DNA of 17,674 nucleotides from Patescibacteria group bacterium (GCA_018818855.1 JAHIRI010000018.1:1-17674); one strand, 5' to 3'. Positions 5,749 to 12,501 are shown, counted from the stretch's first letter. The notes: generated by a model from the sequence alone, not told the origin. A program made the numbers and translations.

Positions 5749-7779
5749 CTACCCCTTATAACCAATCTCCTCGTCACACTTCGGACAAAACGGATGTTCT
5801 CCGGCCATATAACCGTGTTTTGGACAAACACTGAAAGTAGGCGTTAAGGAGAAATAAGGAAGATGAAATTGGTCGGCAATTTTCCTCACAAGTAATTTCG
5901 CCGCGTCGCCGGAAGGTAATCTTTCACCAATAAATCCGTGCAACACCGTGCCTCCAGTATACCGCGTTTGCAGATCATCTTGCAAGCGCAGTGCTTCAAA
6001 ATAGTCATCTGTAAAACCAACCGGCAAATGCGTAGAATTTGTATAATAAGGAATAGCGCCTTTTTCCTGATAAGCTTTTTCATTGGCAACAATAATGTCC
6101 GGATATTTTGCTTTGTCTTTCTTTACTAAACTGTAGCTCGTGCCCTCTCCCGGCGTTGCTTCAAGATTGTAGAGATTATTTGTTTCCAATTGATAATCCA
6201 TCAATCTTTCTCTCATAAAATCGAGAACAGACCTGGCAAAATCATGTCCTTCTTCCGTGGTAATATTTCTGCCCAAAAAGTTAAGGCAAGCTTCATTCAT
6301 GCCAATCAAACCAATAGTATTAAAATGATTTCTCCAATATTCATTAAATTTTTCTTTTATTGGCGCGAGATAATGACGGCAATAGGGATAAAGCCCCTTA
6401 CTCGTCAGGGTTTCTATAACTTCTCTTTTAATTTCAAGACTCTTTTTGGCCAAATCCATAAGCCGCGCTAAGCGGTCAAAAAATTCTTTTCTGGTTTTTG
6501 AAAGATAACCAATGCGCGGCATATTGATCGTTACTACACCGATTGATCCGGTCAAAGGATTTGCCGCAAAAAGTCCGCCGCCGCGCTTTCTAAGTTCGCG
6601 ATTATCAAGACGCAACCGGCAACACATTGAACGCGCGTCTTCTGCTTTCATATCCGAATTTACAAAATTGGCAAAATACGGAATGCCATATTTGGCTGTC
6701 ATCTCCCAGATTGGATCAAATTCTTTTTTCTCCCAATTAAAATCTGGGGTGATATTATATGTTGGGATTGGGAAAGAAAAAACTCTGCCCTTTGCGTCTC
6801 CGGCTATCATTACTTCGGCAAAAGCCTGATTTAACATATCCATTTCCACCTGGAATTCTCCATATTTTTCTTTCTGCGGAACTCCGCCGACAATCACTGC
6901 TTCATCTGCCATATTCTTTGGCGGAACAAGATCCATGGTGATATTGGTAAATGGCGTCTGAAAACCAACGCGGGTCGGGACATTAACATTAAAAACAAAT
7001 TCCTGCAGAGCTTGCCGCACATCTTTGTAAGATAAACCGTCATAGCGTATAAATGGAGCAAGAAGTGTATCAAAATTAGCAAAAGCCTGAGCGCCGGCTA
7101 CTTCACCCTGCAAAGTATAAAAGAAATTAACTATTTGTCCCAGGGCGCTTCGCAAATGCTTAGCCGGTTTTGATTCTATTTTTCCCATAACTCCCCCGAA
7201 GCCACGCGAGAGAAGATCGTGAAGATCCCAGCCGCAACAATAAGCCGCTAAAATTTGTAAATCGTGAATGTGAAAATCTCCTTCAACATAAGCATCTCTA
7301 ATTTCCGGGGGATAAACTTTATTTAACCAATAATGAGAACTTATCGCCGAACTAATATGATTATTCAAACCTTGCAGAGAAAAAGCCATATTGCTGTTTT
7401 CCCTAACCAACCAATCCAATTTATCCAGATAATTACCCATCAGTTGATTTCCGTCAACCAACGCATTTAACTCACGGATTTTAGCGTGCTGGTCGCGATA
7501 GAGAATATACGCCTTTGCAACCCTGATCTGTCTTGCCTTAATTAAAACTTCTTCAACAAGATCTTGTATTTCTTCCACGGCCGGAATTGAGCGCGGATGA
7601 AATTTCTTATTCAAAACTTTCATCACCTGGTCCGAAAGCCGATTCGCCAATTTTTCATCATTTTCTCCGATAGCCTCTATCGCTTTTTTGATCGCTATCA
7701 TAACTTTTCCTTGATCAAAATCAACAATGCGGCCATCTCTTTTCCTTATTTGGGTAATTTTATTCTGGTTATAAATCAT
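5749..7779 (-). CDS. nrdD: Anaerobic (class III) ribonucleoside-triphosphate reductase, large subunit lacking the glycyl-radical tail
   Basis: From the ATG at 7779 this is 676 residues. The N-terminus is an ATP-cone allosteric domain (about 10-100). The ten-stranded barrel follows, with active-site cysteines in AAYCCGWDL (about 180-182) and RSMCCRLRLD (386-387), and with the signatures NMAFSLQGLNNHISSA and GSIGVVTINMPRIGY. The C-terminus has a zinc-knuckle-like CPKHG..CPKC (652-668) but stops eight residues later at tandem TAG codons. The usual glycyl-radical segment is absent and is encoded by the ORF at 5392-5541. The enzyme reduces NTPs to dNTPs without oxygen, activated by the downstream NrdG. 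The frame extends to a TTG at 7794, which falls in a periodic repeat arm, so ATG 7779 is preferred. On its own this protein should be inactive, because the radical glycine is missing. Confidence 0.95.
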   Translation of the reverse strand: MIYNQNKITQIRKRDGRIVDFDQGKVMIAIKKAIEAIGENDEKLANRLSDQVMKVLNKKFHPRSIPAVEEIQDLVEEVLIKARQIRVAKAYILYRDQHAKIRELNALVDGNQLMGNYLDKLDWLVRENSNMAFSLQGLNNHISSAISSHYWLNKVYPPEIRDAYVEGDFHIHDLQILAAYCCGWDLHDLLSRGFGGVMGKIESKPAKHLRSALGQIVNFFYTLQGEVAGAQAFANFDTLLAPFIRYDGLSYKDVRQALQEFVFNVNVPTRVGFQTPFTNITMDLVPPKNMADEAVIVGGVPQKEKYGEFQVEMDMLNQAFAEVMIAGDAKGRVFSFPIPTYNITPDFNWEKKEFDPIWEMTAKYGIPYFANFVNSDMKAEDARSMCCRLRLDNRELRKRGGGLFAANPLTGSIGVVTINMPRIGYLSKTRKEFFDRLARLMDLAKKSLEIKREVIETLTSKGLYPYCRHYLAPIKEKFNEYWRNHFNTIGLIGMNEACLNFLGRNITTEEGHDFARSVLDFMRERLMDYQLETNNLYNLEATPGEGTSYSLVKKDKAKYPDIIVANEKAYQEKGAIPYYTNSTHLPVGFTDDYFEALRLQDDLQTRYTGGTVLHGFIGERLPSGDAAKLLVRKIADQFHLPYFSLTPTFSVCPKHGYMAGEHPFCPKCDEEIGYKG

Positions 7780-7870
7780 AAATTGAGCGAACAAAATAAC
7801 AAGATAACTTTAGAGATCATAAATTCGAGAATTCGGCTATAAATTTTAAAATCCCAATCAACTCCTCCTT
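7776..7870 (-). promoter_or_regulatory. nrdD leader with strong unassigned Shine-Dalgarno and two chained mini-ORFs
   Basis: A perfect AAGGAGG lies at 7870-7864 but no long gene follows it. A TTG at 7861 opens 14 codons ending in TGA, which overlaps the ATG at 7820 as ATGA. That ATG opens another 14 codons ending in TGA, which overlaps the nrdD ATG (7779) as ATGA. This could be a translationally coupled leader, since nrdD has no ribosome site of its own. The SD-to-TTG spacing is very short and the peptides are not recognisable, so coincidence is possible. Confidence 0.3.
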
Positions 7871-7914
7871 CTCAAATCTTCTCTTGCTATCTTGTTATCC
7901 TATTATCTTTTATA
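7792..7914. repeat. 8-nt periodic inverted arrays around the nrdD leader
   Basis: Left words CAAAATAA, CAAGATAA (7792-7807) and right words CTTGCTAT, CTTGTTAT, CCTATTAT, CTTTTATA (7883-7914) repeat at 8 nt in opposite sense. They include a perfect 11-bp inverted match ATAACAAGATA (7796-7806) with TATCTTGTTAT (7888-7898). The centre (7808-7882) holds the nrdD leader. It is the same style as the other spacers but less regular. Confidence 0.5.
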
Positions 7915-7925
7915 CTAAATTTTAA

Positions 7926-9146
7926 TTACATTATTTTTTTCCGAAGAAACGCCGGAATATCCAAATCCTCCGCTTCTTCGCCTTCTGCTCCCCCGACTTT
8001 CTTTGCGGAAAAATTTTTGCCTGGGGTTTCCTTTTCCTCTTCTCCTTCAATATCTCCGAATTCAGTAATTTTTTTCACTGGTCTTTTTTGGAATTGACCG
8101 ACTGCTGACTTGTCCGCTTCCTTTGCCTTCCCAATCGTTGGAACGGCGAAAGTGCGCGCCGCCGGCATTTCCGCGTCATAGGACGCCTTTCTTCTCTCGG
8201 TAAATCCAGTAGCAATAACCGTAATCTTAACACCTTCTTTCATATTCTCATTTATCACCGCACCGAAAATAACCTTAGCGTCAGGATCAGCCGATCCGGT
8301 AATAACTTTGGCTGCCTCAGCCACTTCGTGCATACTAAGACCAGGCCCGCCAGTAACCGTAAAGAGTATTCCTCGCGCACCGTCAATTGACATTTCCAAA
8401 AGTGGAGAAGAAATTGCCGCTTTGGCCGCCTCATCCGCTCTTCCTTCGCCGCTTGCTTCTCCGATTCCCATCATGGCGGAGCCGGCATCTTTCATAATAG
8501 CGCGCACATCAGCAAAATCAACATTGATCAAACCCGGGATAGTAATCAATTCTGAAATTCCCTGAACGCCATTTTTCAAAACCTCATCACATGTCGTAAA
8601 GGCATCAAGGAGAGAAGTTTTTTTATCAATAATCTGAAGAAGTCTGTCGTTTGGAATGGTAATCAATGTATCAACTTTATCTTCAAGCTCTTCAAGGGCT
8701 CGTTCGGCAATAGTACGTCGCTGTGCTCCTTCAAAGGAAAAAGGTTTTGTTACGACTGCCACAGTTAAAGCTCCCTGATCGCGCGCTAACTGAGCAACAA
8801 TCGGCGCCGCTCCCGATCCTGTACCGCCGCCCAGACCACAAGTCACAAAAACCATATCCGCGCCCTTTAAGGCGTCTCTAATTTCATTTTGATTTTCCTC
8901 GGCAGCGCGTCTTCCGACTTCCGCATCCATGCCTGCCCCCAAGCCGCGAGTAATAGTTTTACCAATATGCAATCTAACCGGCGCTTCAGAATAATGAAGG
9001 GCCTGGACATCGGTGTTAGCGGCGATAAATTCAACACCCCTTATCTTGGCTTTGACCATGCGATTTACTGCCGACCCACCCGAACCGCCGACGCCGACAA
9101 CCTTGATCTTGGCAAAGGTTTCAATTTCTGGTTTTATTTCTGGCAT
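7926..9146 (-). CDS. ftsZ: Cell division protein FtsZ
   Basis: A 406-residue tubulin-like GTPase that polymerises into the division ring. The nucleotide-binding glycine-rich loop is [13 protein letters not shown] near residues 17-29. The tubulin signature [10 protein letters not shown] is at about 106-115. The T7 synergy region is NVDFADVR, where Asp residues complete GTP hydrolysis in the neighbouring subunit. A variable linker rich in Lys and Glu precedes a conserved C-terminal peptide, [11 protein letters not shown], which binds FtsA and other partners. It lies directly downstream of ftsA, the usual order. The ATG at 9146 has no Shine-Dalgarno sequence. A set of three overlapping -10-like boxes stands 8-28 nt upstream, so the gene may have its own short-leader transcript. 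Full length with no anomaly. Confidence 0.98.
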   Translation of the reverse strand: MPEIKPEIETFAKIKVVGVGGSGGSAVNRMVKAKIRGVEFIAANTDVQALHYSEAPVRLHIGKTITRGLGAGMDAEVGRRAAEENQNEIRDALKGADMVFVTCGLGGGTGSGAAPIVAQLARDQGALTVAVVTKPFSFEGAQRRTIAERALEELEDKVDTLITIPNDRLLQIIDKKTSLLDAFTTCDEVLKNGVQGISELITIPGLINVDFADVRAIMKDAGSAMMGIGEASGEGRADEAAKAAISSPLLEMSIDGARGILFTVTGGPGLSMHEVAEAAKVITGSADPDAKVIFGAVINENMKEGVKITVIATGFTERRKASYDAEMPAARTFAVPTIGKAKEADKSAVGQFQKRPVKKITEFGDIEGEEEKETPGKNFSAKKVGGAEGEEAEDLDIPAFLRKKIM

Positions 9147-9153
9147 AAAGTTG

Positions 9154-9238
9154 GATTATAGATTATAGATTATAGATTTTGAAGCTCAATAATTTTTTTA
9201 CATCTAGCTAAATCTACAATCTGAAATCTAAAATCTTT
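9154..9238. repeat. 7-nt periodic inverted arrays between ftsA and ftsZ
   Basis: GATTATA is repeated three times exactly plus a partial copy (9154-9180). About 20-30 nt on, words led by AATCT repeat at 7-8 nt (9202-9238: AAATCTAC, AATCTGA, AATCTAA, AATCTTT). Read on the opposite strand the left array is also AATCTAT-type, so the arms are inverted copies of one heptamer. The right arm ends at the ftsA stop codon. Confidence 0.65.
9155..9189 (-). promoter_or_regulatory. Possible ftsZ promoter with three tandem -10 boxes
   Basis: On the minus strand TTGAGC (9189-9184) is followed by TATAAT at spacings of 9, 16 and 23 nt, because the 7-nt repeat recreates the -10 hexamer each time. The middle copy (9167-9162) has usable 16-nt spacing and would give a 5' leader of under ten bases. 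This may be a chance product of the repeat. Confidence 0.35.
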
Positions 9239-10473
9239 TATGGCATTAAAGATTTAAACCATTTTTTAACTTGGCTCGTAACCTTATCAATACTCTTGAA
9301 GCGAGAAGTAAAGCCACCATCTCTTTCATCATAAACCGCATTGCCCCAAAGCACCAGCCCCAACGCCGGGACAAACGACACATCATTAACTTTGTCAACC
9401 ACACTCGCAATATTTTGAGGATAACCCAAAGAAACCGGCAGACGTAATTTTCTTTTCGCAACATCCGGAAGCCCGGCAAGTTTTGCCGTTGAACCAACAA
9501 GTACTACTCCCGACGGCAAAAGCCCACTGCGGCCGATTTTTTTCAACTCATTATCAATTTTCTCAAAAATCTCTTCAACTCTGGCTTCAATAATTTCAGA
9601 TATATATTTTTTAGAAACCAAAGTATTTTCTCCGGGCTCATAATCGCCGAGATTAATCTCATCTCTTTTGCTGACATCTTTGGGTAAAGCCGTGCCGTGT
9701 TCCAATTTTATTTTTTCCGCGGCGTCGAGTGATGTTCTAAGACCAATCGCGACATCTGAAGTAATGTGATCACCGCCAATCGGCAAAAATGCTGTATGAA
9801 TAACATCTCCTCCTTCAAAAACTGCGAACTCAGTAGATGCCCGGCCAATGTTGGCCACGGCCACACCTAATTCTTTTTGGCGCGAACTTGTGACTGCTTC
9901 TGAGGCGGCGAGAATTGAAAAAACAACATCTTCAATGTCTACGCCCGTGCGGTAAATGCACTTAGTCAAATTTTTTATATGTGAACTTAATCCTTGGATA
10001 ATTTGAGTTTCCACTTCAAGTCTCACTCCGCTCATACCGAGCGGATCGCGAATATTAACTTGGCTATCAATGGAAAATGTCCTGGGAATGACGTGTAGAA
10101 TTTCAAAATTGGGGGGGGTGGCCACAGCGCGCGAAGCTTCAATTGATCTTTCAACATCGCCATCATCAATTTCACCGTTGGGTTTTGCTACGGCAATAAC
10201 GCCTTTGCTTTTTTGAAAAATAATATGATCACCGGAAATGCCAACCCAAGCCCGATCAACAGGCACACCCGTGACTCTTTCTGCTGCCTCAAAAGCCGCC
10301 GCAATGCTTGATGTGGCATTCTCAACGCTCGTGATTGTCCCGCGAGAGACTCCTTCTGAAGGCACCTCAATCGCCGCCAAAATTTTTGGCGCGCCATTTG
10401 CGTCTCTTTGTCCCACGACCACTCGTGCGGCAGTTGAGCCTAAATCTAAGCCGGTGATTATTTCACTTCTCAT
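9238..10473 (-). CDS. ftsA: Cell division protein FtsA
   Basis: A 411-residue actin-like protein that tethers FtsZ to the membrane. The phosphate-1 motif is GLDLGSTAARVVVG (8-21). The FtsA-specific 1C domain lies around residues 85-165, and the PIGGDHITSDVAIGLRTS segment is typical of FtsA. The C-terminal KVTSQVKKWFKSLMP is the amphipathic membrane-targeting helix. Two nucleotide-pocket motifs are degenerate: phosphate-2, usually DIGGGTTD, reads NIGRASTE (about 208-215), and the adenosine motif, usually VLTGGGA, reads VLVGSTA. ATP hydrolysis may therefore be weakened or lost. The ATG at 10473 has a good AAAGGA site 9 nt upstream and a strong promoter further up. It precedes ftsZ by 91 nt. A run of eight C on the coding strand (10121-10128, inside ATPPN) is a possible slippage site. 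Confidence 0.95.
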   Translation of the reverse strand: MRSEIITGLDLGSTAARVVVGQRDANGAPKILAAIEVPSEGVSRGTITSVENATSSIAAAFEAAERVTGVPVDRAWVGISGDHIIFQKSKGVIAVAKPNGEIDDGDVERSIEASRAVATPPNFEILHVIPRTFSIDSQVNIRDPLGMSGVRLEVETQIIQGLSSHIKNLTKCIYRTGVDIEDVVFSILAASEAVTSSRQKELGVAVANIGRASTEFAVFEGGDVIHTAFLPIGGDHITSDVAIGLRTSLDAAEKIKLEHGTALPKDVSKRDEINLGDYEPGENTLVSKKYISEIIEARVEEIFEKIDNELKKIGRSGLLPSGVVLVGSTAKLAGLPDVAKRKLRLPVSLGYPQNIASVVDKVNDVSFVPALGLVLWGNAVYDERDGGFTSRFKSIDKVTSQVKKWFKSLMP

Positions 10474-10482
10474 ATGTTAATA

Positions 10483-10488
10483 TCCTTT
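10483..10488 (-). promoter_or_regulatory. Shine-Dalgarno site of ftsA
   Basis: AAAGGA on the minus strand, 9 nt before the ATG at 10473. It fixes this start and is one of the very few clear ribosome sites in the window. Confidence 0.7.
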
Positions 10489-10513
10489 ATAATCCTTTTC
10501 CGGTAAGTCTTTT

Positions 10514-10542
10514 ATTATAAATAATCTGAAAGCTTTTTGCAA
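10514..10542 (-). promoter_or_regulatory. Sigma70-type promoter upstream of ftsA
   Basis: On the minus strand TTGCAA (10542-10537) is followed by exactly 17 nt and a perfect TATAAT (10519-10514), about 40 nt before the ftsA ATG. It lies in the 113-nt gap after dgkA and is the best promoter in the window. It probably drives ftsA-ftsZ. Confidence 0.65.
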
Positions 10543-10586
10543 CTATATTAAATTACTCCGCCATGACAATTTATCCTCGTAGCAAT

Positions 10587-10958
10587 TTAACCCTTGAAAA
10601 CTGCGACAAAATATGGTCCCAAAATCAAAATACCAATTAAAATCGCTCCGAGCGAAGAAAGCAAAACTACCGCGGCCATAATGTCTTTGACCGTTTCAAC
10701 GTAGGGGTGCATTCTGGGCTTTAGAACATCCACCACTCTTTCAAAAACGCTGTTTATTAACTCTAACACTAAAACTATCATAATGACAAGCAAAAGAGCT
10801 ACTGCTTCCCAAACCTTAATCTTAAATATCAGGGCCAAAATTAAAACTACAAAACCTGCCACCAGCTGAACGCGAAAGCTTTGCTCTTCACAAAAAACGC
10901 GGAGCAGTCCCCTGCCGGCATAATGAAAACTTTTAATTAAACGACTTAAACTGAACAT
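10587..10958 (-). CDS. dgkA: Diacylglycerol/undecaprenol kinase family protein (DgkA)
   Basis: From the ATG at 10958 this is 123 residues: a small integral membrane kinase with three predicted helices (about 30-48, 50-72 and 95-118). Family motifs are the EEQSFRVQ entry helix, the active-site ELINSVFE segment (usual form ExxNTAIE) and the VKDIMAAVV metal and substrate helix. It phosphorylates a lipid alcohol with ATP. In Gram-positive-like lineages the substrate is undecaprenol, which feeds wall or surface-glycan synthesis. Which lipid is used here is not known. The frame can start at ATG 10982, but the extra eight codons are made of CAATG-type repeat words, so the MFSLSRL start, which matches homologues, is chosen. 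ybeY lies just upstream, a common pairing. Confidence 0.88.
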   Translation of the reverse strand: MFSLSRLIKSFHYAGRGLLRVFCEEQSFRVQLVAGFVVLILALIFKIKVWEAVALLLVIMIVLVLELINSVFERVVDVLKPRMHPYVETVKDIMAAVVLLSSLGAILIGILILGPYFVAVFKG

Positions 10959-11027
10959 TGCTTCATTGTTACATTGCCGCATTGTTAAATTGACAGCAAT
11001 TTAACTATTTAACAATTTAACCATTTT
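10956..11027. repeat. Nine-unit 8-nt periodic array with perfect central hairpin between ybeY and dgkA
   Basis: Nine consecutive 8-nt units: CATTGCTT, CATTGTTA, CATTGCCG, CATTGTTA, AATTGACA, GCAATTTA, ACTATTTA, ACAATTTA, ACCATTTT. The sense inverts at the middle, giving a perfect 9-bp stem (10984-10992 with 10997-11005) around the loop ACAG. The array encodes the last residues of YbeY and the optional first residues of the DgkA frame. Confidence 0.75.
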
Positions 11028-11435
11028 ATTTTGTAATTTTTCCATCTCTCTTGCCTGGCGCAAATTTTTTTCATGATCATACCCCGCCAAGTGCAGCGCA
11101 CCGTGAATTAATAACATTTTTATTTCTTCCGCTGTGCTTGCCTTTCGCTCCTTAGCCTGACGCGCTGCCCGCGGATAAGAAATTATTATTTCACCGTCAA
11201 CTTGGAACTTGGAACTTGGAACTTGGAACTTATAATCAAAACTTAAAACATCTGTCACGCAATTTTTCCCGCGCCATTCCTTGTTCAACTTTTTCATTTC
11301 TTGATCGCCCACGATCGCGATGGACACGCCCGCATTGTTTACTCCCACTGCTCCCAGTGTCCCTTTAACAATTTTATTCAGCCATCTTTCACTTATTTTT
11401 TTTCCAACTTGTTGGTTAATTTCAATCTTAATCAT
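11001..11435 (-). CDS. ybeY: rRNA maturation factor / endoribonuclease YbeY
   Basis: A 144-residue metal-dependent RNase of the UPF0054 family, needed for 16S rRNA 3'-end maturation and ribosome quality control. The zinc site is the family signature HGALHLAGYDH (His111, His115, His121). The upstream TDVLSFDY strand and the conserved Arg (KEWRGKN) are present. The start is set at the ATG at 11435 because AAGGA ends 8 nt upstream; ATG 11444 would overlap that site. The loop between TDVLSF and GEIIIS contains a perfect 7-nt tandem repeat in the DNA and reads as a doubled KFQV peptide, longer than usual there. The last residues (KLLNS) come from an 8-nt array at the junction with dgkA. Zinc ligands are intact, so the protein is probably active. 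Confidence 0.93.
   Translation of the reverse strand: MIKIEINQQVGKKISERWLNKIVKGTLGAVGVNNAGVSIAIVGDQEMKKLNKEWRGKNCVTDVLSFDYKFQVPSSKFQVDGEIIISYPRAARQAKERKASTAEEIKMLLIHGALHLAGYDHEKNLRQAREMEKLQNKMVKLLNS
11199..11231. repeat. Perfect 7-nt tandem repeat inside ybeY (AACTTGG, 4 copies plus AACTT)
   Basis: Four exact copies of AACTTGG followed by AACTT (33 nt) lie in the coding region for the variable loop of YbeY. Three units make 21 nt, so the peptide repeats every seven residues (KFQV...KFQV). Gain or loss of a single unit would shift the frame. Confidence 0.9.
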
Positions 11436-11443
11436 TTTCCCCA

Positions 11444-11448
11444 TCCTT
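11444..11448 (-). promoter_or_regulatory. Shine-Dalgarno site that decides the ybeY start
   Basis: AAGGA on the minus strand, 8 nt before ATG 11435 and abutting ATG 11444. It favours the shorter start. Confidence 0.55.
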
Positions 11449-11450
11449 AA

Positions 11451-11490
11451 AAACTTATAAACTTACAAACCTACAAACTAAGTTTAAAAC
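11451..11490. repeat. 8-nt periodic array between the TSP3 protein gene and ybeY
   Basis: AAACTTAT, AAACTTAC, AAACCTAC, AAACTAAG (11451-11482) and then an inverted TTTAAAAC. The array supplies the stop codon and last codons (KLSL) of the upstream gene and runs up to the ybeY ribosome site. Confidence 0.65.
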
Positions 11491-12460
11491 TTTTTATCAT
11501 CATTTCAAAAGCACTCTCATAATTCAACTCTGTTTTTGACCCAAGTCCGTAACTAATAGCGTAAATTTTATCTCCGGAAGAAAAATACGCCGTCAGCCCG
11601 TCAGGACTCTTTTTTCCCAAAAGACCGCTCTTTGTTGTAATATCAGACAATTCAGATGGTTTGGTTTCTGGGGATTCAAGTAAATACCAATCTAAAAGTG
11701 GTAAATTATTAATATTTTCATCGACAATAACTTCAAATATCTCTCCTGTAGCCGACGTGAAAAGCACCTCCCTTTGCGTTTCATCAAGCGTTGCCGTAAG
11801 CCAAAGCGACGGATAAAAAATAGAATAATCGTAAATCTGATTATTATAAATTTTCACCAAATTAGTTTCTTCAATTTTTTGCGGAGCAAGACCAGTCGGA
11901 TTATACAAATTTACAAGTTCCAGAGCATCAGAATATCCATCGCCGTCAGTATCTGTTTTAGTCGCATCAGTACTAAATAATAATTCCTCCACATCTGTCA
12001 GACCGTCTTGATCAGTATCAATTGACGATAATATTGGGGCCGTCGGTTCTGGTAATGGCGCCGGGCAATCAGCTAGGCAGGTTATGGAACTCTCCCCTGA
12101 CTCACATACTCCGTTGCCGCAAACCGGCGCGGGAGGAATATTGGCCGGAACATTTACTGGAACATTTGCTGGCGGAGCGTTTACCGGAACGTTTGCTGCC
12201 ACATTTGTATTTGTTGACGCGGCCGGAGCTTCTTCTTTATTTGTCAAACTTTGAGTAAAAAGATATGCCGCCACAGCCATCAGAATAATAACAACCGCCC
12301 CCATTACAATAATCAATGGCGTTTTCGATTTCCCGCCCCCTCCCCTTTCTTCTTTCGGCATTTTTACTTTTTTAAAATAAAACTGCTCGGGCATGGCTTT
12401 GATTTCCACCAGCGGCTCTTCGGCAATATTTATGGGCTTTGTCGGCTCTCCGTTTGGCAT
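11471..12460 (-). CDS. Membrane-anchored protein with CGNGxCExGE cysteine motif and TSP3 calcium repeats
   Basis: 329 residues. A charged cytoplasmic N-terminus (1-46) is followed by one TM helix (about 47-69) and an Asn/Pro/Val-rich spacer (about 83-112). Next is a small four-Cys motif, CGNGVCESGESSITCLADC (114-132), of the same kind as in the giant upstream protein. Two thrombospondin type 3 calcium-binding turns follow (DTDQDGLTD at 148-156, DTDGDGYSD at 170-178, both with DxDxDG spacing). A C-terminal domain (about 200-329, YDYSIFYPSLW...) resembles the extracellular domain found after TSP3 repeats in CPR proteins; its function is unknown. The topology suggests a cell-surface protein facing out. 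The ATG at 12460 has no ribosome site. Its last codons lie in an 8-nt repeat array. Confidence 0.85.
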   Translation of the reverse strand: MPNGEPTKPINIAEEPLVEIKAMPEQFYFKKVKMPKEERGGGGKSKTPLIIVMGAVVIILMAVAAYLFTQSLTNKEEAPAASTNTNVAANVPVNAPPANVPVNVPANIPPAPVCGNGVCESGESSITCLADCPAPLPEPTAPILSSIDTDQDGLTDVEELLFSTDATKTDTDGDGYSDALELVNLYNPTGLAPQKIEETNLVKIYNNQIYDYSIFYPSLWLTATLDETQREVLFTSATGEIFEVIVDENINNLPLLDWYLLESPETKPSELSDITTKSGLLGKKSPDGLTAYFSSGDKIYAISYGLGSKTELNYESAFEMMIKSFKLSL

Positions 12461-12466
12461 AATATA

Positions 12467-12501
12467 AGATTTAAGTTTTCAGATTTAAGATTTAAGATTT
12501 T
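12467..12501 (+). repeat. 7-nt periodic array, left bracket of the four-helix-bundle gene
   Basis: Five consecutive 7-nt units: AGATTTA, AGTTTTC, AGATTTA, AGATTTA, AGATTTT. The stop codon and last residues (NLKS) of the four-helix-bundle gene are encoded inside it. Its inverted partner is at 12847-12881. Confidence 0.75.

Noticed and set aside
5671..5755. tRNA-like gene closed by GGGGTA/TACCCC
   Set aside because: On both strands the internal arms lack D-loop GG and TTCRA T-loop signatures and a proper anticodon arm.
5500..5760. Self-splicing intron (group I, as in phage T4 nrdD, or group II) between the two NrdD parts
   Set aside because: No group I core pairing (P7-type GACUA/UAGUC) and no group II GUGYG start or domain V could be found. 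No internal guide pairing with the 5' exon end was seen, and the small ORF has its own start codon.
5392..5760. Intein in NrdD
   Set aside because: The spacer is closed by several in-frame stops, including tandem TAG at the nrdD end, so it cannot be translated through.
7780..7794. TTG start for nrdD at 7794
   Set aside because: The added residues come from a periodic repeat arm. The ATG at 7779 starts the ATP cone properly and overlaps a mini-ORF stop as ATGA.
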